Source: an uncultured Desulfobacter sp. | GTDB taxonomy: Bacteria; Desulfobacterota; Desulfobacteria; Desulfobacterales; Desulfobacteraceae | Direction: 5' to 3' | Assembly: GCF_963666145.1 (NCBI RefSeq) | Contig: NZ_OY762614.1 | Location: 3,896,501 to 3,960,500, forward strand | Length of the DNA stretch: 64,000 nt | Part shown: positions 43,662 to 53,219 of the stretch, one piece after another | Numbering within the stretch: the stretch's first letter is position 1 | Layout: each line of letters begins with the position of its first letter | Translations under genes and position numbers: made by a program | Notes under the pieces: generated by a model | The model's input: only the letters and a program-made list of their open reading frames with translations | Database searches by the model: none | Told to the model about the DNA's origin: nothing

Positions 43662-45113
43662 ATGCTACAGTTAAAAAATTCAGATCTGTTTTGTACTCGT
43701 TGTTTTATTAATGATCAATGGATTGACGCAGACAGCGGCAAGACCGTTGAGGTAACAAATCCTGCCACCGGAGAAGTGCTTGGTACAGTTCCCTATTGTG
43801 GTGCCGATGAAACACAAAGAGCCATTCTTGCGGCTAATGAAAGCCTGGACGCCTGGAGAAATAAAACAGCCGGGGAACGCTCGGCTGTTTTGCGCAAGTG
43901 GCACGACCTGCTCATGGAAAACCAGGAAGATTTGGCTACGCTTATGACGGCGGAGCAGGGCAAGCCCATGGCAGAATCCAGAGGCGAGATCGCTTACGCC
44001 GCAGGTTTCTTTGAATGGTTTGCCGAAGAGGCCAAACGGGTATACGGGGATGTGATCCCCCAGACCGTGGCCTCCCAGCGCCTGGTGGTGATCAAGCAGC
44101 CTGTGGGCGTTGTGGCCGCCATCACCCCGTGGAATTTCCCCAGCGCCATGATTACCAGAAAGGCGGGGGCCGCGCTGGCCGTCGGCTGCACCATGGTGGT
44201 AAAGCCTGCAACCGCCACCCCGTTTTCGGCCCTGGCCATTGCAAAACTGGGGCAGCAGGCCGGCGTACCCAAAGGGGTCTTCAATGTATTGACAGGTTCT
44301 TCTTCGGCCATTGGCGGGGAATTGACCTCCAACCCCATTGTCCGTAAATTGACCTTCACCGGCTCCACCGAGATCGGTAAGAAATTGATGCAGGACTGTG
44401 CAGGTACCATGAAACGCCTTTCCATGGAACTGGGTGGAAACGCCCCGTTTATTGTGTTTGACGATGCCGATATTGATGCGGCTGTGGAGGGCGCCATGGC
44501 GTCCAAATACCGCAACTCCGGCCAGACCTGCGTATGCACCAACCGGATTTATGTCCAGGCCGGGGTGTATGATGAATTTTGCCGGAAACTGACAACCGCC
44601 GTGGAGGGGCTTAAGGTCGGCAATGGTTTTGATGACGGGGTGCAGCAGGGTCCGCTCATTGATATGGGGGCCGTGGAAACCGTTGAAAGCCACATCCAGG
44701 ATGCCGTCAGCAAAGGCGGAATAGTCCTGACCGGTGGTGTCCGCCACTCCCTGGGCCGCAGTTTTTTTGAGCCGACCATTGTTGCCGATGCCACGGACGA
44801 GATGCGGGTGGCCAAAGAGGAGACCTTTGGGCCGCTGGCCCCGGTGTTCAAGTTTGATACGGAAGAAGAAGCGGTCCGCAAGGCCAATGACACGGAATTT
44901 GGTCTGGCTGCTTATTTTTACACCAAAGATCTGGGCAGAACCTGGCGGATGGGTGAAAACCTGGAATATGGTCTGGTGGGTATCAATACCGGTCTTATTT
45001 CGAACCCGGTGGCGCCTTTTGGCGGTGTCAAAGAGTCGGGTAACGGCCGGGAAGGATCAAAATACGGACTGGACGACTACCTCGAAATAAAATACATGTG
45101 TATGTCCATATAA
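43662..45113 (+). CDS. gabD: Succinate-semialdehyde dehydrogenase
   Basis: The 483-residue protein has the NAD(P)-aldehyde dehydrogenase signatures: AAITPWNFPSAMITRKAGAA, FTGSTEIGKKLM, the catalytic glutamate in MELGGNAPFIVF and the catalytic cysteine in SGQTCVCTNRIY, plus EETFGPLAPVFKF and GVKESGNGREGSKYGLDDYL, typical of GabD. It oxidises succinate semialdehyde to succinate and completes GABA degradation with the upstream transaminase. The palindromic repeat copy C begins 4 bp after its stop. Confidence 0.9.
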   Translation: MLQLKNSDLFCTRCFINDQWIDADSGKTVEVTNPATGEVLGTVPYCGADETQRAILAANESLDAWRNKTAGERSAVLRKWHDLLMENQEDLATLMTAEQGKPMAESRGEIAYAAGFFEWFAEEAKRVYGDVIPQTVASQRLVVIKQPVGVVAAITPWNFPSAMITRKAGAALAVGCTMVVKPATATPFSALAIAKLGQQAGVPKGVFNVLTGSSSAIGGELTSNPIVRKLTFTGSTEIGKKLMQDCAGTMKRLSMELGGNAPFIVFDDADIDAAVEGAMASKYRNSGQTCVCTNRIYVQAGVYDEFCRKLTTAVEGLKVGNGFDDGVQQGPLIDMGAVETVESHIQDAVSKGGIVLTGGVRHSLGRSFFEPTIVADATDEMRVAKEETFGPLAPVFKFDTEEEAVRKANDTEFGLAAYFYTKDLGRTWRMGENLEYGLVGINTGLISNPVAPFGGVKESGNGREGSKYGLDDYLEIKYMCMSI

Positions 45114-45116
45114 TGT

Positions 45117-45235
45117 TTGAACGACAAGTCATCCACCTGCGGCGTTGCTGCACAAAGCTGAAACCGGAGCGTACTACAGTACGTGAGGATTTCAAATTTT
45201 TATGTAACGCCGCAGGTGGGTGATTTTTCGTTCAA
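45117..45235. repeat. Dispersed palindromic repeat, copy C
   Basis: A 32-bp left arm (TTGAACGACAAGTCATCCAC..., continuing through CTGCGGCGTTGC) pairs with the right arm GTAACGCCGCAGGTGGGTGA...TTCGTTCAA ending at 45235, with a few mismatches. The 55-bp centre contains GTACTACAGTACG. It fills the gap between gabD and the histidine kinase gene. It is the longest of three related copies. Confidence 0.8.
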
Positions 45236-45259
45236 TCTTTCAAAAGGAATAATCGTCCT

Positions 45260-47365
45260 ATGACGCTGAAGATCAACATAATGCTGGTGTCCGTGCTGGT
45301 GGCGGTTATTCTTGTTTTGGCGGGGATCACATATACCTATACCCAGTCCATCAGCCGCCAGACCGTGGAAAATCACCAGCAGGCCTTGACCAAAGAGGCG
45401 GCCAAAATGGTGACACTGTGGCTGGAACATCGGTTTAAGCTGGTGGATGCCCTGGCGCATACCCTGGAAGATCTTTATTTGACCCGGGGAGAGGACCCAA
45501 GGCCTATTTTAAAAATGACCATGGAAGCCGGCGATTTTTCCGATGTCTATCTGGGGCTTTATAACGGAACGATGATCGATGGGGCCGACTGGTATGCCTC
45601 ACGGGATTATGATCCCCGGACCCGGCCCTGGTACAAGCGGGGCATGGAAGAACAAAAAATATCCTTAACCCGGCCCTTTATGGACCAGGGCTTTTGGACG
45701 ATGGTCATTGCCGTGGTGGTGCCCCTGGTTCACGAAAATCAGGTGGTCGGCGTTTTAAGTGCCAATATCATTTTAGACACCTTGCAGAAGTCGGTGATGG
45801 ATCTTCGCATCGGCCGATACGGGTCCGCATTTATCATTGACGGCCAGGGTACCGTGCTGGTTCATCAGAACAAGAGCCTGATGATGACCACCAAAATCCA
45901 GGAATCCGATCCCGCCCTTTCCAAGTTCGGTTCATATTTCCCCGGACGGGATGCCGGCTCTTTCTCTTATCGGGATCGAATGCTCAGCTTTCACAAACTT
46001 ACGGATACCGGGTGGTATCTGTGTACCAACGTGGACCGGGAAGAGGCATTGGTCCTGGCCAAAAACACGGATATGCTGTTTGCCATGTCCATGGTCTTGA
46101 AAATTTTGGGCATCTTGGCGTTGCTCTTCTTTATTACCGTGGGCGGGTCTGCCCTGATCCTGTTTATCTCAAAAAACAGGTTTGAGGCCATTGTGTCTGG
46201 AAAAGACGAGGATCTTCGCGGGGAAATCGTTCGCAGAAAAGAGCTTGAAACCCGTTATAGAACCCTTTTTAACACGGCCACCAATGCCATCATGCTCACA
46301 AAAAACGGGATCTATATCGAATGCAATCAAAAGGCATTGGATATGTTTGAGCTTGCCGAAGATGACATCATCGGCAAGACCATGCTGGATCTCTCCCCGG
46401 CCACACAGATGGACGGCACGGCCACAACGCTCAAACTGACCCAGCTTGAGCAGTCCCACGGCCATGGCGGTTTCGACGTGTTTAAATGGACGTTCAGCCG
46501 GGCCAATGGGTCTGAATTCCCGGCTGAGATAGGAATCTCCACGTTGACCCTGGATCGCGAAATGGTCAAGGTGTACAGTATCTGGGATATTTCAAAACGG
46601 GTAAATGCCGAGCAGAATTTGCGCCAGGCCCAGAAAATGGCTGCCATGGGTGAAATGATGTCCGCGATAGCACACCAGTGGCGTCAGCCCCTCAACGCCT
46701 TGTCCTCGTACATTGCGTCCCTGACCCCTGCCTTCTACAACCAGATGATATCCGGACCGTTTATTGAAAAATTGGTCCGGGAGGCCGATGCTCAGATCCA
46801 GTTTATGTCCAGGACCATCAACGATTTCAGGGAATACTTCAGACCGTCGAAAAACAAACATACCTTTGAAATAATGGATGCCATAGACAGTGCCATCAAG
46901 CTGGTCAAACCCCAGTTGCGTCAGAACAATATCACCCTGGATATTGAGCTGGACGATGCCAATGATCCCATGCCTATCCTGGGATACAAGAATGAATTTG
47001 TGCATGTCCTGGTCAACATCATCTCCAATGCAAAGGACGCCATCAACGAACGCCAGGCCAACACCCCGGAGCGGACTGTTCACAGGTTAATCAATCTGTC
47101 TGTGCTGAAGCGCAGTGATGAGATCTGCCTTGAAATCATGGATACGGGGTGCGGAATTCCTTCCCATTTAATGGAAAAAATATTTACGCCCTATTTTACC
47201 ACCAAGGGAACGGCCACCGGCACCGGCATCGGTTTGTACATGGCCAAAATGATCGTGGAAAAGGAGATGAAAGGCCATATTCATGTAGAAAACCGGTACA
47301 CGGGCGTTATGTTCCGGATCTGTCTGCCCCTTGCGCTTGGCAAAACACCCCAAAAGGACGATTAA
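45260..47365 (+). CDS. Cache-PAS sensor histidine kinase
   Basis: The 701-residue protein has a membrane segment at residues 7-27, a large periplasmic dCache-type domain (WYASRDYDPRTRPWYKRG), a second membrane segment near residues 280-305, a PAS domain (MLTKNGIYIECNQKALDMFE) and a kinase core with H-box AIAHQWRQPLNALSSYI, N-box HVLVNIISNAKDAI and G-boxes DTGCGIP and GTGIGLYMAKMIVE. dCache domains bind small organic ligands such as amino acids. The response regulator gene follows by 7 bp. It probably senses an external amine or amino acid and controls the liv genes. Confidence 0.87.
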   Translation: MTLKINIMLVSVLVAVILVLAGITYTYTQSISRQTVENHQQALTKEAAKMVTLWLEHRFKLVDALAHTLEDLYLTRGEDPRPILKMTMEAGDFSDVYLGLYNGTMIDGADWYASRDYDPRTRPWYKRGMEEQKISLTRPFMDQGFWTMVIAVVVPLVHENQVVGVLSANIILDTLQKSVMDLRIGRYGSAFIIDGQGTVLVHQNKSLMMTTKIQESDPALSKFGSYFPGRDAGSFSYRDRMLSFHKLTDTGWYLCTNVDREEALVLAKNTDMLFAMSMVLKILGILALLFFITVGGSALILFISKNRFEAIVSGKDEDLRGEIVRRKELETRYRTLFNTATNAIMLTKNGIYIECNQKALDMFELAEDDIIGKTMLDLSPATQMDGTATTLKLTQLEQSHGHGGFDVFKWTFSRANGSEFPAEIGISTLTLDREMVKVYSIWDISKRVNAEQNLRQAQKMAAMGEMMSAIAHQWRQPLNALSSYIASLTPAFYNQMISGPFIEKLVREADAQIQFMSRTINDFREYFRPSKNKHTFEIMDAIDSAIKLVKPQLRQNNITLDIELDDANDPMPILGYKNEFVHVLVNIISNAKDAINERQANTPERTVHRLINLSVLKRSDEICLEIMDTGCGIPSHLMEKIFTPYFTTKGTATGTGIGLYMAKMIVEKEMKGHIHVENRYTGVMFRICLPLALGKTPQKDD

Positions 47366-47372
47366 CAGGATC

Positions 47373-48803
47373 ATGATTAATTTCAGCCATTCAAAGGTGC
47401 CTGTGGTTTTGGTGGATGATGAATCCTCCGAACTTGATGCATACGGTTTTTTGTTGACCTCCATGGGGGTCAAGCAGGTCATTCAGGTCCAGGACAGCCG
47501 CCGCCTGCCCGGGGTGATGAGGGACCTGGGAGTGTGTGTTCTTTTTCTTGATCTGAATATGCCTCATAAGTCCGGCCTTGAGGTATTAAAAGAGCTTCGG
47601 GAGACCCATCCGCACATTCCCGTGGTGATCATCACGGCCAATTCAGAGATAGAGAGTGCTGTTGCATGTTTAAAGCAGGGTGCCCATGATTACCTGGTCA
47701 AGCCTATCAACATGAACACCTTTGCCTCGGCACTGAGAAACGCCCTGGAAATCTGCGCATTGCGAAACGAGGTGTTCACCCTGAAAGGGGTCTCCTTTAA
47801 CCAGAATCTCAAATATCCGGAACATTTCCGGAATATCATCACCCAGAATCCCAGGATGATCGGGCTTTTTCAGTATATTGAGTCCATCTCCAGCAGCCGG
47901 GAACCCATTTTGATTCTTGGCGAAACCGGCACGGGCAAGGAGCTGATTTCCCGGGCCATCCATGATGTGTCCGGGCTTGAAGGCCCTTTTATTCCGGTGG
48001 ATGTGGCAGGGCTTGATGACAATCTGTTTTCGGATACGCTGTTCGGCCATAGCAAAGGTGCGTACACCGGGGCCGATAAACACAGGGAGGGCCTGGTGGA
48101 AAAGGCTGCCGGCGGTTCCCTGTTTTTAGATGAAATCGGGGATCTTTCCGCCGCGTCCCAGGTGAAGCTGCTGCGGTTGATCCAGGAGGGGATTTTTTAC
48201 CCCTTGGGGTCAGACAAGCCCAGGACCTGCCGGGCACGGATTATCTCTGCAACCAATAAAACCCGAAACGCGCTTGCGACCGAAGACCAGGGCCGTTTCA
48301 GATCCGATCTTTTTTTCAGGCTTTCCACCCACCTGATCGAGGTGCCCCCGTTACGGGAGCGCAAAGAGGATATCCCCCTGATCGCAGCAGGCCTAAGGGA
48401 TCAGGCCGCCAAAGCCATGGGCAAGCCCGTCGTTGAAACCGGACAACAGTTGTCTGCCGTTCTGGAGGCCCATGCGTTCCCGGGCAATATCCGGGAGCTG
48501 AAAACCTATATCTACGATGCCGTGGCGCAAAGTACCGGCACAAGCCTCAGTGTTGACGCGATCCTGGACCGGCTGGCGGATGTCTCGACCGTATCCCGAG
48601 CCCCAATGGTTGGCGCAGCCCCTAACCGTGATACGGTTCTGGAAGATTTAATGGGCGGGTTTCCCACCCTGGCCGCCCTGACCGAATATGCCATTGACCA
48701 GGCCCTGGAACGTACCGATAACAATCAAAGTCAGGCCGCCCGACTTCTGGGCATCTCCAAACAGGCCCTGAGCAAGCGATTGAAAAATCGGGACAAAAGT
48801 TGA
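47373..48803 (+). CDS. Sigma-54-dependent response regulator (NtrC type)
   Basis: The ATG at 47373 follows AGGA. The 476-residue protein has a receiver domain with the phosphorylation site Asp60 in LFLDLNMPHKSG, an AAA+ domain with GETGTGKE, a GAYTGA variant of the sigma-54 loop and GGSLFLDEIGDLS, and a Fis-type helix-turn-helix (NNQSQAARLLGISKQALSKR). It pairs with the upstream kinase. The liv operon that follows has a good -24/-12 promoter and three GTCAA/TTGAC palindromes beginning at the very end of this gene, so it is the likely target. Confidence 0.88.
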   Translation: MINFSHSKVPVVLVDDESSELDAYGFLLTSMGVKQVIQVQDSRRLPGVMRDLGVCVLFLDLNMPHKSGLEVLKELRETHPHIPVVIITANSEIESAVACLKQGAHDYLVKPINMNTFASALRNALEICALRNEVFTLKGVSFNQNLKYPEHFRNIITQNPRMIGLFQYIESISSSREPILILGETGTGKELISRAIHDVSGLEGPFIPVDVAGLDDNLFSDTLFGHSKGAYTGADKHREGLVEKAAGGSLFLDEIGDLSAASQVKLLRLIQEGIFYPLGSDKPRTCRARIISATNKTRNALATEDQGRFRSDLFFRLSTHLIEVPPLRERKEDIPLIAAGLRDQAAKAMGKPVVETGQQLSAVLEAHAFPGNIRELKTYIYDAVAQSTGTSLSVDAILDRLADVSTVSRAPMVGAAPNRDTVLEDLMGGFPTLAALTEYAIDQALERTDNNQSQAARLLGISKQALSKRLKNRDKS

Positions 48804-48846
48804 CACCGTGCGTCAATCATAGTTGACATTGTCAATCATGGTTGAC
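48800..48846 (+). promoter_or_regulatory. Palindromic activator-site cluster upstream of liv operon
   Basis: GTCAATCATAGTTGAC (48812-48827) and GTCAATCATGGTTGAC (48831-48846) are near-identical 16-bp palindromes, 19 bp apart from start to start. TTGAC at 48800 with GTCAA at 48812 forms a third. They lie about 250 bp upstream of the sigma-54 promoter and fit an NtrC-type enhancer. Confidence 0.65.
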
Positions 48847-48875
48847 GATAAATCGTTTCTTGCTATATAATCATC

Positions 48876-48956
48876 CATTCTCTGTGTAGTTTGGCGGGAG
48901 CCAAACCTCTGTGTTCTCTGTGGTTTTAAAAAATGAAATCCCGAAGGGATTAAATG
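48876..48956 (+). repeat. Long inverted repeat flanking liv operon, left copy
   Basis: This about 80-bp block (contains CTCTGTGTAGTTTGGCGGGA and AAATCCCGAAGGGATTAAAT) recurs in inverted orientation at 54120-54198 with only scattered mismatches. It has the CACAGAG-type motif common in dispersed repeats. A further CCACAGAGGACACAGAGAGC stretch lies at 49016. Confidence 0.75.
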
Positions 48957-49095
48957 CCTTTTTCCCAATCTCCTGGTTTGTAACGTTAACGGGCTTTGCC
49001 CGCAGTTTTTTTTAACCACAGAGGACACAGAGAGCACAGAGTTTTTTCCGGGTAATTATTCCAAGCAGTCTTCATTTTTCAACGATTCGAAGTTT

Positions 49096-49113
49096 CTGGC
49101 ACACGCCTTGCTG
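49096..49113 (+). promoter_or_regulatory. Sigma-54 promoter of the liv operon
   Basis: CTGGCACACGCCTTGCTG has GG at 49098-49099 and GC at 49110-49111, 10 bases apart, and matches TGGCAC-N5-TTGC exactly. It is 84 bp before the livK start. Confidence 0.8.
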
Positions 49114-49196
49114 ATGTTGCATTGTTACGTTTATGAAACCACATGCGAAAAATTTAATTGTTTTCGCATTATTTTAACATCCATAAGGAGGAAGAC

Positions 49197-50438
49197 ATGA
49201 AGCTCAATCGTTTTTGGACCGCAACGGCAGCCGCCGGGCTTTTAATCAGCGGGCTTATTTTTACAGGCCCTGCAACGGCAGATGACGCAACCATCAAGAT
49301 CGGTAACATTATCCCACTGTCAGGCCCTTCTGCCTCTGTGGGCCAGCAGGGAAAAAATGCCAGGGAGATGGCCATTGAGGAGATCAACGCAGCCGGCGGT
49401 ATCAAATCCCTGGGTGGTGCCAAACTTGAAATGCTCTATGCCGATTCCGAATCCAAGCCGGAAAAAGGCGTTTCCGAAGCAGAACGCTTGATCAACACCG
49501 AAAAGGTCAATGTCCTTACCGGATGCTGGAACTCCGCAGTGACCTATCCCACCACAGCGGTTGCTGAACGGTATGGGGTGCCCTTTATCGTGCCGGTGTC
49601 CGTGTCCGACAAAATCACCGAACAGGGATTTAAAAATGTATTCCGTATTGCCGCCAAGGATTCCTGGTGGACCCGGGATCAGTTCTCCTTTTTAAAAGAT
49701 ATGCAGACCGAGTTTAACACACCGGTCAAAAAACTTGCCTTTGTGTATGAAAACGGCGACTGGGGAAAAGGCATGGCCGGTCAGTGGAAAAAACTGGCTG
49801 AAAAAGACGGCTATGAGGTTGTACTGGACGAACCGTATCCTTCCACCGCCACCGACCTGAGCCCTGTGGTTCAGAAAATCAGACGCTCCAGAGCAGATGT
49901 CCTTTTGCTGGTTTCCAATGCTGCGGACGCCATTCTTTTGACCAACACCCTGGCAGAATATAAAGTTAGTTTGAAAGCCATTGTGACCACCGGCGGCGGA
50001 CATGCCGACCCCTTCTTTATCAAAGCCGTGGGTAAAAACGCCCAGTATCTTTTCGATATTGTGGAGTGGGAAGCCGACATCAACAAGCCCGGCGCCAAAG
50101 AGACCAATGAAAAATACAAAGCCAAATACGGTTATAACCTCACCGGTGAAGCTGTGGACGCCTATGTTGCCATGTACGTGATCAAAGATGCCCTGGAACG
50201 TGCCGGCAGCCTTGATAAAGACGCCATCCGCAACGCGTTGGCCCAGACCAACCTAACCTCAGGCCCCGGCATGATCGTCGGCTATGACGCGGTCCAGTTT
50301 GACCAAAGCGGCCAGAATTCCCATGCATCACCAGTTATCGTACAGATCAATGATGCGGGCAACGGCCTTGAAAGAATTACCGTCTGGCCCAAGAGCGCCA
50401 GACGCGCCGGATACACCCCTGTTTTCCCCAAACCATAA
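49197..50438 (+). CDS. livK: Branched-chain-type amino acid ABC transporter, substrate-binding protein
   Basis: AGGAGGAAG precedes the ATG at 49197. The 413-residue protein has a signal peptide ending near PATADD and a type I periplasmic-binding fold (IKIGNIIPLSGPSASVGQQGKNAREMAIEEINAAGG, in two parts), as in LivJ/LivK. It captures an amino acid or related ligand in the periplasm. Sizes and order with the next four genes give a full Liv-type importer. The true ligand may be other than leucine, given the neighbouring GABA genes. Confidence 0.85.
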   Translation: MKLNRFWTATAAAGLLISGLIFTGPATADDATIKIGNIIPLSGPSASVGQQGKNAREMAIEEINAAGGIKSLGGAKLEMLYADSESKPEKGVSEAERLINTEKVNVLTGCWNSAVTYPTTAVAERYGVPFIVPVSVSDKITEQGFKNVFRIAAKDSWWTRDQFSFLKDMQTEFNTPVKKLAFVYENGDWGKGMAGQWKKLAEKDGYEVVLDEPYPSTATDLSPVVQKIRRSRADVLLLVSNAADAILLTNTLAEYKVSLKAIVTTGGGHADPFFIKAVGKNAQYLFDIVEWEADINKPGAKETNEKYKAKYGYNLTGEAVDAYVAMYVIKDALERAGSLDKDAIRNALAQTNLTSGPGMIVGYDAVQFDQSGQNSHASPVIVQINDAGNGLERITVWPKSARRAGYTPVFPKP

Positions 50439-50513
50439 AACGCCCATCTCAATGTCCCGTTTTAAAACTGTAGCACCCATTTTAAAACGGGACATAACCG
50501 TCCGGAGAAAAAG

Positions 50514-51401
50514 ATGATCTATTTAATTGAAGATACAATCAACGGCATCCTCATGGGCTCGATTTACGGGCTGACTGCCCTGGGGTTGACCATTATTTTC
50601 GGCGTGCTCAAGGTCGTTAACTTTGCCCACGGCACCCTTTTAATGGTCAGCATGTATGCGGCATACTGGACCGTTGCCCTGTCAGGACTTCATCCCTACC
50701 TTGCTCTTATTATAGTTGTTCCGGTCATGTATGTGTTTGGATACTATCTGCAGGATATTGTGATAAAGCCCATTTTTAAAGCTGAAAAAAATGTCCGGGA
50801 ACCCAGTACGGTAATTATTGTTACCACCGGGGTGTGGTATGTGCTGGATAACTTGACCCTGATGGTTTTTGGTCCCCAGTACCGTTCTTTGCCGGATAAT
50901 CCGCTCCAGGGGAAAATGATAGAGCTTGGAGAGATGTTTATCTCCGTGCCTAAGCTGTGGGGTGCCATAACTGCTGTGGCCACCGCCTTTGGCGTCTACT
51001 ACTTTTTTCAGAAAACACGAACCGGACGAGCGATTCGGGCATGCAGTCTGGACCGAGATGCGGCCAGTTTGTCCGGTATCAATCAGTACAAGATCTACAA
51101 CATGGCCTTTGGGCTGGGGTCGGCCGTGACCGGCATTGCCGCGGTCACTCTGGTTCCCTTTTACAATACCTTCCCTACCGTTGGTGTTCTGTTTGATATC
51201 AAAGGCTTTATCATTGTCGTGTTAGGCGGGCTCGGCTCCATTCCCGGGGCCATCATCGGCGGGATCATCATCGGGGTCATCGAATCCGTGGGGCCCCAGT
51301 TCATGACCGCAACGTGGACAGAGGCCATTGTATACGGTTTGTTCCTTCTGGTCCTTTTTGTTAAACCTTCAGGATTGTTCGGAGTAAAATATGACTGGTA
51401 A
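50514..51401 (+). CDS. livH: Liv-type ABC transporter permease LivH
   Basis: The 295-residue protein is a polytopic membrane protein with LivH marks: GSIYGLTALGLTIIFGVLKVVNFAHG at the N-terminus and the coupling motif AASLSGINQYKIYNMAFGLG with FIIVVLGGLGSIPGAIIGG. It forms the translocation channel with LivM. It overlaps livM by 11 bp. Confidence 0.9.
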   Translation: MIYLIEDTINGILMGSIYGLTALGLTIIFGVLKVVNFAHGTLLMVSMYAAYWTVALSGLHPYLALIIVVPVMYVFGYYLQDIVIKPIFKAEKNVREPSTVIIVTTGVWYVLDNLTLMVFGPQYRSLPDNPLQGKMIELGEMFISVPKLWGAITAVATAFGVYYFFQKTRTGRAIRACSLDRDAASLSGINQYKIYNMAFGLGSAVTGIAAVTLVPFYNTFPTVGVLFDIKGFIIVVLGGLGSIPGAIIGGIIIGVIESVGPQFMTATWTEAIVYGLFLLVLFVKPSGLFGVKYDW

Positions 51402-52497
51402 ACCCATCGCAGGCACAGGGGACAACAACGCCCCCTACGAGACGGAAGGCGGCATTCTTGATAGGCCTGCCCTGGCCCGTAAAGTGGTTAAGGATACCAT
51501 TAACAAGGTGCTGCTCGGGGCGGTGCTGATTCTGGTACTGGCCTTGCCGGCTGTTGTCAGCAGTCCCACCTGGCTGCATATCATTGTGCTGATCTTTTTT
51601 TACGCCTACCTGACCACCTCCTGGAACATGGTCGGCGGATTTGCAGGGGTCCTGCCCTTGGGGCATGCGGTGTTTCTGGGCATCGGCGCATATACCTCAA
51701 CGGTGCTTTCCCTTCAGTACGGCATCAGTCCCTGGCTGGGGATGCTCATCGGCGGTGTGTTAGCGGTTGCCGCCGGTATGGTCATCGGGCTTCCCACCTT
51801 GAAGATGCGCGGGGCCTACTTTGCCCTGGCCACCATCGCCTTTGCCGAGGGTGTCCGCGTCATGGTTGAGAACCTGGACTTTCTTGGACCCTTCAAGCTC
51901 AATGGTCCCAGGGGGCTGCAGATTCCGCCCTTAAACGTGGGTTGGTCCCATTTTATGTTTTCATCCAAGGTGCCGTATTACTACATTATTTTGGCCATGC
52001 TGCTGGTGATTCTGTTTTTAACCTGGGCGGTTTCCAGGTCCAAACTGGGATATTACCTGACCGCCGGTGGCGAAGAACCTGAAGCGGCCCAGGCACTGGG
52101 TGTCAACGTATCCCGGGCTAAAGTGATCGCCATGGCACTGAGCTGCTTTTTTACCGCTCTGGCCGGAACGTTTTACGCTCAGTTCTCTTTGTTTATTCAT
52201 CCTAAAAGTACCATTTCCCTTGATATATCCTTTGAGATTGCCTTTATCGCTTTGATCGGCGGCAGGGGATCTATTGCAGGACCTGTTCTGGGTGCGTTGC
52301 TCCTGCGGCCGGTCAGTGACCTGTCAAGAATTTATTTTGGAGATATTCTGCCTGGGATGCATCTGGTAATTTACGGTGTTGTGCTCATTCTGGTGATGAT
52401 TTTTCAACCCCGTGGTCTGCAGGAACCCTTGACCCGGCTGTATGACAAAGTGGTGAACCGCATGGTCGACGGCTTCATTAAAGGAGGGGGGAAATGA
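51391..52497 (+). CDS. livM: Liv-type ABC transporter permease LivM
   Basis: This 368-residue polytopic membrane protein has about eight to ten hydrophobic segments and the LivM coupling segment EAAQALGVNVSRAKVIAMAL, followed by IALIGGRGSIAGPVLGALLL. The N-terminal 40 residues are a cytoplasmic extension. It overlaps livG by 4 bp. Confidence 0.9.
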   Translation: MTGKPIAGTGDNNAPYETEGGILDRPALARKVVKDTINKVLLGAVLILVLALPAVVSSPTWLHIIVLIFFYAYLTTSWNMVGGFAGVLPLGHAVFLGIGAYTSTVLSLQYGISPWLGMLIGGVLAVAAGMVIGLPTLKMRGAYFALATIAFAEGVRVMVENLDFLGPFKLNGPRGLQIPPLNVGWSHFMFSSKVPYYYIILAMLLVILFLTWAVSRSKLGYYLTAGGEEPEAAQALGVNVSRAKVIAMALSCFFTALAGTFYAQFSLFIHPKSTISLDISFEIAFIALIGGRGSIAGPVLGALLLRPVSDLSRIYFGDILPGMHLVIYGVVLILVMIFQPRGLQEPLTRLYDKVVNRMVDGFIKGGGK

Positions 52498-53219
52498 ATC
52501 TTCTTGAATTAAAGAATGTGACCAAACAGTTCGGCGGCCTGACGGCGGTGAACAATTTGAGTCTGTCCATGGAAAAAGGTGAAATCCTCGGGGTGATAGG
52601 GCCCAACGGGGCCGGAAAGTCCACGGCATTTAACTGTATTGCAGGCGTGTTTCCCCCCACAAAAGGTGAGGTGATTTTCGACGGCCAGGTGATCAACGGG
52701 CAAAAGCCCTGGGATTTGTGCAAAAAGGGTCTGGCCCGCACATTTCAGATCGTGAAACCCTTTGCGTCCAAAAGCGTACTTTACAATGTGACGGTGGGCG
52801 CTTTTGTCAATACGTCCAGCAGGGCGGAAGCCGAGGCCAAAGCCATTGAAGTGCTGAAGCTCCTTAATTTTGACGATAGAAAGGATGCCAAATCTGCGGA
52901 TCTGACCATTGCAGACAGAAAGCGCCTTGAGATCGCCCGGGCCCTGGCCACGAATCCAAGACTTCTGCTCCTGGATGAGGTAATGGCAGGTCTGAGGCCG
53001 GCTGAGGTTGATGAGATGGTTGAAATCATAAGGTTTCTGCGCGACCAGGGCGTGACCATTCTGGTAATTGAACATATCATGCGGGCCATCATGGCATTAT
53101 CCGACCGTCTTGTTGTCATCCAATTCGGGGAAAAAATCGCAGAAGGCCTGCCCGAAGCCGTGGCGTCCGATGAAAAAGTGATTAAAGCATATCTGGGAGA
53201 TGAATATGGGGTTTCTTGA
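52494..53219 (+). CDS. livG: Liv-type ABC transporter ATPase LivG
   Basis: The 241-residue ATPase has Walker A GPNGAGKST, Walker B LLLLDEVMAGL and the C-terminal IMRAIMALSDRLVVIQFGE typical of LivG. The signature loop is unusual: the region reads LTIADRKRLEIARAL instead of the common LSGGQ-type motif, as in other LivG proteins with LPYGxQR. It couples ATP hydrolysis to import. Confidence 0.88.
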   Translation: MNLLELKNVTKQFGGLTAVNNLSLSMEKGEILGVIGPNGAGKSTAFNCIAGVFPPTKGEVIFDGQVINGQKPWDLCKKGLARTFQIVKPFASKSVLYNVTVGAFVNTSSRAEAEAKAIEVLKLLNFDDRKDAKSADLTIADRKRLEIARALATNPRLLLLDEVMAGLRPAEVDEMVEIIRFLRDQGVTILVIEHIMRAIMALSDRLVVIQFGEKIAEGLPEAVASDEKVIKAYLGDEYGVS

